A stretch of 9,066 nucleotides of DNA from an uncultured Bacteroides sp. (lineage in GTDB: Bacteria > Bacteroidota > Bacteroidia > Bacteroidales > Bacteroidaceae), in NCBI GenBank assembly GCA_900556625.1, contig USPQ01000108.1:1-9066 (forward strand), in the 5' to 3' direction. Of this stretch, positions 7,725 through 9,066 are shown piece by piece. The notes beneath the pieces were generated by a model. That model ran no database searches and was not told the origin of the DNA. It saw only the letters and a program-made list of their open reading frames with translations. A program made the position numbers and the translations under genes. The stretch's first letter is position 1; every line of letters begins with the position of its first letter.

Positions 7725-7780
7725 TTAGCTCAAAAAGAAACAAATTACAATTAGCTTACCATTAACCCAAAAGAGCTAAC

Positions 7781-7845
7781 AAATTAAAAGTAAATCTCCT
7801 TCTTTTAATTACAAATTAGAAGAAGACAGGCTCTTCTTTTAATTT
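7781..7845. repeat. Overlapping inverted repeats that can form alternative hairpins
   Basis: Four arms are visible: A, AATTAAAAG (7782-7790); B, CTTCTTTTAATT (7799-7810); C, AAATTAGAAGAAGA (7813-7826); D, TCTTCTTTTAATTT (7832-7845). A and the end of B are perfect complements (nine pairs, 11-base loop). B and C can pair over 12 positions with a three-base loop. C and D form 14 pairs with one G-U wobble and the loop CAGGC. B and D are a 12-base direct repeat. Pairing A-B with C-D excludes B-C, the layout of an attenuator, yet the block lies 49 bases upstream of the gltB -7 box. It may therefore be a duplicated operator on DNA, or part of an unrecognised transcript. Confidence 0.6.
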
Positions 7846-7893
7846 CGCGTTACAGAAAACTTACATTTTACTATCATTTTGAAATTAAACTAC

Positions 7894-7901
7894 TAACTTT
7901 G
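7894..7901 (+). promoter_or_regulatory. Probable gltB -7 box (TAACTTTG)
   Basis: TAACTTTG is a perfect match to the Bacteroidales TAnnTTTG -7 consensus, 53 bases upstream of the gltB ATG. No good -33 TTTG is found at the usual 19-21 base spacing: TTTG at 7878-7881 is too close, and TTTTA at 7866-7870 is slightly far and inexact. A poor -33 element may mean that an activator is needed. The expected transcription start is about 7907, giving a leader of nearly 50 bases. Confidence 0.68.
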
Positions 7902-7908
7902 CCGAACA

Positions 7909-7924
7909 AATTGACACTTCAATT
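7909..7924. promoter_or_regulatory. Small dyad at the predicted gltB transcription start
   Basis: AATTGA (7909-7914) and TCAATT (7919-7924) are perfect complements separated by CACT. The dyad begins eight bases after the -7 box, where a repressor would block initiation and where the new RNA would carry a small 5' hairpin. Six A/T-rich pairs are weak evidence, so this is only a candidate operator or mRNA-end stabiliser. Confidence 0.35.
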
Positions 7925-7954
7925 AGGTATTATCATACAATAAAGCTAGTAAGA

Positions 7955-9066
7955 ATGAAGAAACAAGAACTTTTTAACAACGTAACAGAAGGATCCCTTT
8001 ACCAACGACAGCCCAAACAGATGGGCTTGTACAATGCGGCATACGAACACGATGCCTGCGGTGTTGGTATGCTGGTAAACATTCATGGAGAAAAGTCACA
8101 CGACATTGTTGAGTCGGCTTTAAAGGTATTAGAGAACATGCGCCACCGTGGCGCCGAAGGTGCGGATAACAAAACCGGCGACGGTGCAGGTATCATGCTG
8201 CAAATTCCGCATGAGTTTATTTTATTGCAAGGTATTCCTGTACCCGAAAAAGGACGGTACGGCACAGGATTATTGTTTTTACCGAAAAACGAAAAAGACC
8301 AGGCAGCTATTCTAAGTATTATTATTGAAGAAATTGAAAAAGAAGGACTCACATTGATGCATTTGCGCAATGTGCCCACCTGCCCCGAAATCCTGGGAGA
8401 ATCGGCTCTGGCAAACGAACCGGACATCAAACAAGTGTTCATCACCGGATTTACGGAAACGGAAACTGCCGACCGGAAGTTATATCTGATCCGGAAAAGA
8501 ATCGAAAATAAAGTCAGATTGTCATCTATTCCGGCAAAAGACGATTTTTATGTTGTGTCACTCTCTACCAAAAGCATTATATATAAAGGTATGCTTTCAT
8601 CATTACAGCTGCGCAACTATTATCCGGACCTGACAAATAGCTATTTTACCAGCGGACTGGCATTGGTGCACTCTCGTTTCAGTACCAATACATTCCCTAC
8701 ATGGGGATTGGCACAGCCGTTCCGTCTGCTGGCACACAACGGTGAAATCAATACTATCCGTGGTAACCGAGGATGGATGGAAGCCCGTGAAAGTGTACTC
8801 TCCACTCCCACTTTAGGTGATATAAAAGAAATCCGCCCGATTATACAACCGGATATGAGCGACAGTGCTTCTCTGGACAATGTACTGGAGTTCCTGGTGA
8901 TGTCAGGATTGAGCCTGCCACATGCCATGGCTATGCTCGTGCCGGAATCTTTCAACGAGAAGAACCCGATCAGTGAAGATCTGAAATCATTCTACGAATA
9001 CCACTCCATCCTGATGGAACCGTGGGACGGACCGGCCGCACTACTATTCAGCGACGGACGATTTGC
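7955..9066 (+). CDS. gltB: Glutamate synthase large subunit (3' end outside window)
   Basis: GltB, with GltD, makes two glutamates from glutamine and 2-oxoglutarate and closes the GS-GOGAT ammonia assimilation cycle. The window holds the first 370 residues of a protein normally near 1,500. All visible sequence belongs to the N-terminal Ntn glutaminase domain. The nucleophile is Cys35 in YEHDACGVG, so residues 1-34 are a propeptide removed on maturation, as in other glutamate synthases. Further family motifs are MRHRGAEGADNKTGDGAG (62-79), HSRFSTNTFPTW (239-250) and HNGEINTIRGN (261-271). The ATG at 7955-7957 gives a propeptide of expected length and follows an A-rich leader without a Shine-Dalgarno sequence. 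Synthase, FMN and iron-sulfur regions lie beyond the right edge, where gltD would be expected. It diverges from glmS and has its own -7 box. Confidence 0.97.
   Translation, partial: MKKQELFNNVTEGSLYQRQPKQMGLYNAAYEHDACGVGMLVNIHGEKSHDIVESALKVLENMRHRGAEGADNKTGDGAGIMLQIPHEFILLQGIPVPEKGRYGTGLLFLPKNEKDQAAILSIIIEEIEKEGLTLMHLRNVPTCPEILGESALANEPDIKQVFITGFTETETADRKLYLIRKRIENKVRLSSIPAKDDFYVVSLSTKSIIYKGMLSSLQLRNYYPDLTNSYFTSGLALVHSRFSTNTFPTWGLAQPFRLLAHNGEINTIRGNRGWMEARESVLSTPTLGDIKEIRPIIQPDMSDSASLDNVLEFLVMSGLSLPHAMAMLVPESFNEKNPISEDLKSFYEYHSILMEPWDGPAALLFSDGRF

Larger units (their letters stand above)
7593..7954. promoter_or_regulatory. Divergent glmS/gltB control region
   Basis: This 362-base, strongly AT-rich region has no credible open reading frame on either strand. 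It holds a -7 box for each flanking gene near its ends. Between them are a 16-base palindrome (7709-7724), a short TTAGCT/AGCTAA dyad (7751-7756 with 7774-7779), a nest of overlapping inverted repeats (7781-7845), and a small dyad at the expected gltB transcription start. The motif CAAAAAG recurs at 7650, 7700 and 7731, which may simply reflect base composition. About 270 bases separate the two -7 boxes, more than two minimal promoters need, so there is room for operators or a small RNA. Confidence 0.7.

Noticed and set aside
8083..8445. Minus-strand open frame opposite gltB
   Set aside because: The plus strand encodes the conserved GltB glutaminase domain over the same bases, so this is a shadow frame.

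Overview
The window looks like a chromosomal segment of a Bacteroides or close relative (Bacteroidales). The evidence is the protein sequences, the AT-rich gaps with perfect Bacteroidales-type -7 boxes (TAnnTTTG) upstream of both divergent genes, the lack of clear Shine-Dalgarno sequences, and short tandem-repeat elements of a kind I associate with Bacteroides spacers. I recognise no mobile element, RNA gene or CRISPR array.

Layout: four genes lie head to tail on the minus strand. In transcription order they are glmS (7592-5748), a long purF-like gene (5615-3732), carA (3704-2556) and carB (2482 to beyond base 1, so its 3' end is missing). A 362-base AT-rich region (7593-7954) separates glmS from the divergent plus-strand gltB (from 7955, cut by the right edge). 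The minus-strand gaps are 132, 27 and 73 bases, which suits one operon, and no convincing terminator is visible between the genes.

Theme: every complete enzyme here, and GltB, spends the amide of glutamine. GlmS makes glucosamine-6-phosphate for the cell envelope. The PurF-like protein resembles the first enzyme of purine synthesis. CarA and CarB make carbamoyl phosphate for pyrimidines and arginine. GltB, the glutamate synthase large subunit, turns glutamine plus 2-oxoglutarate into glutamate. Placing glutamine consumers back to back with glutamate synthase suggests shared nitrogen control, but no known regulator site could be identified.

Points for a second look: (1) three sequence-unrelated short tandem-repeat elements, each with inverted arms, sit in the carA/carB gap, inside the carA reading frame and in the purF/glmS gap; (2) the PurF-like protein is 627 residues long, keeps a short propeptide before its nucleophile, and has diverged at the PRPP loop and at most iron-sulfur ligand positions; (3) CarA and CarB resemble the animal CAD enzyme more than the E. 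coli enzyme in several motifs; (4) a set of mutually exclusive inverted repeats lies upstream of the gltB promoter. The window otherwise reads as core metabolism, and I found no evidence of a defence or other wholly new system.
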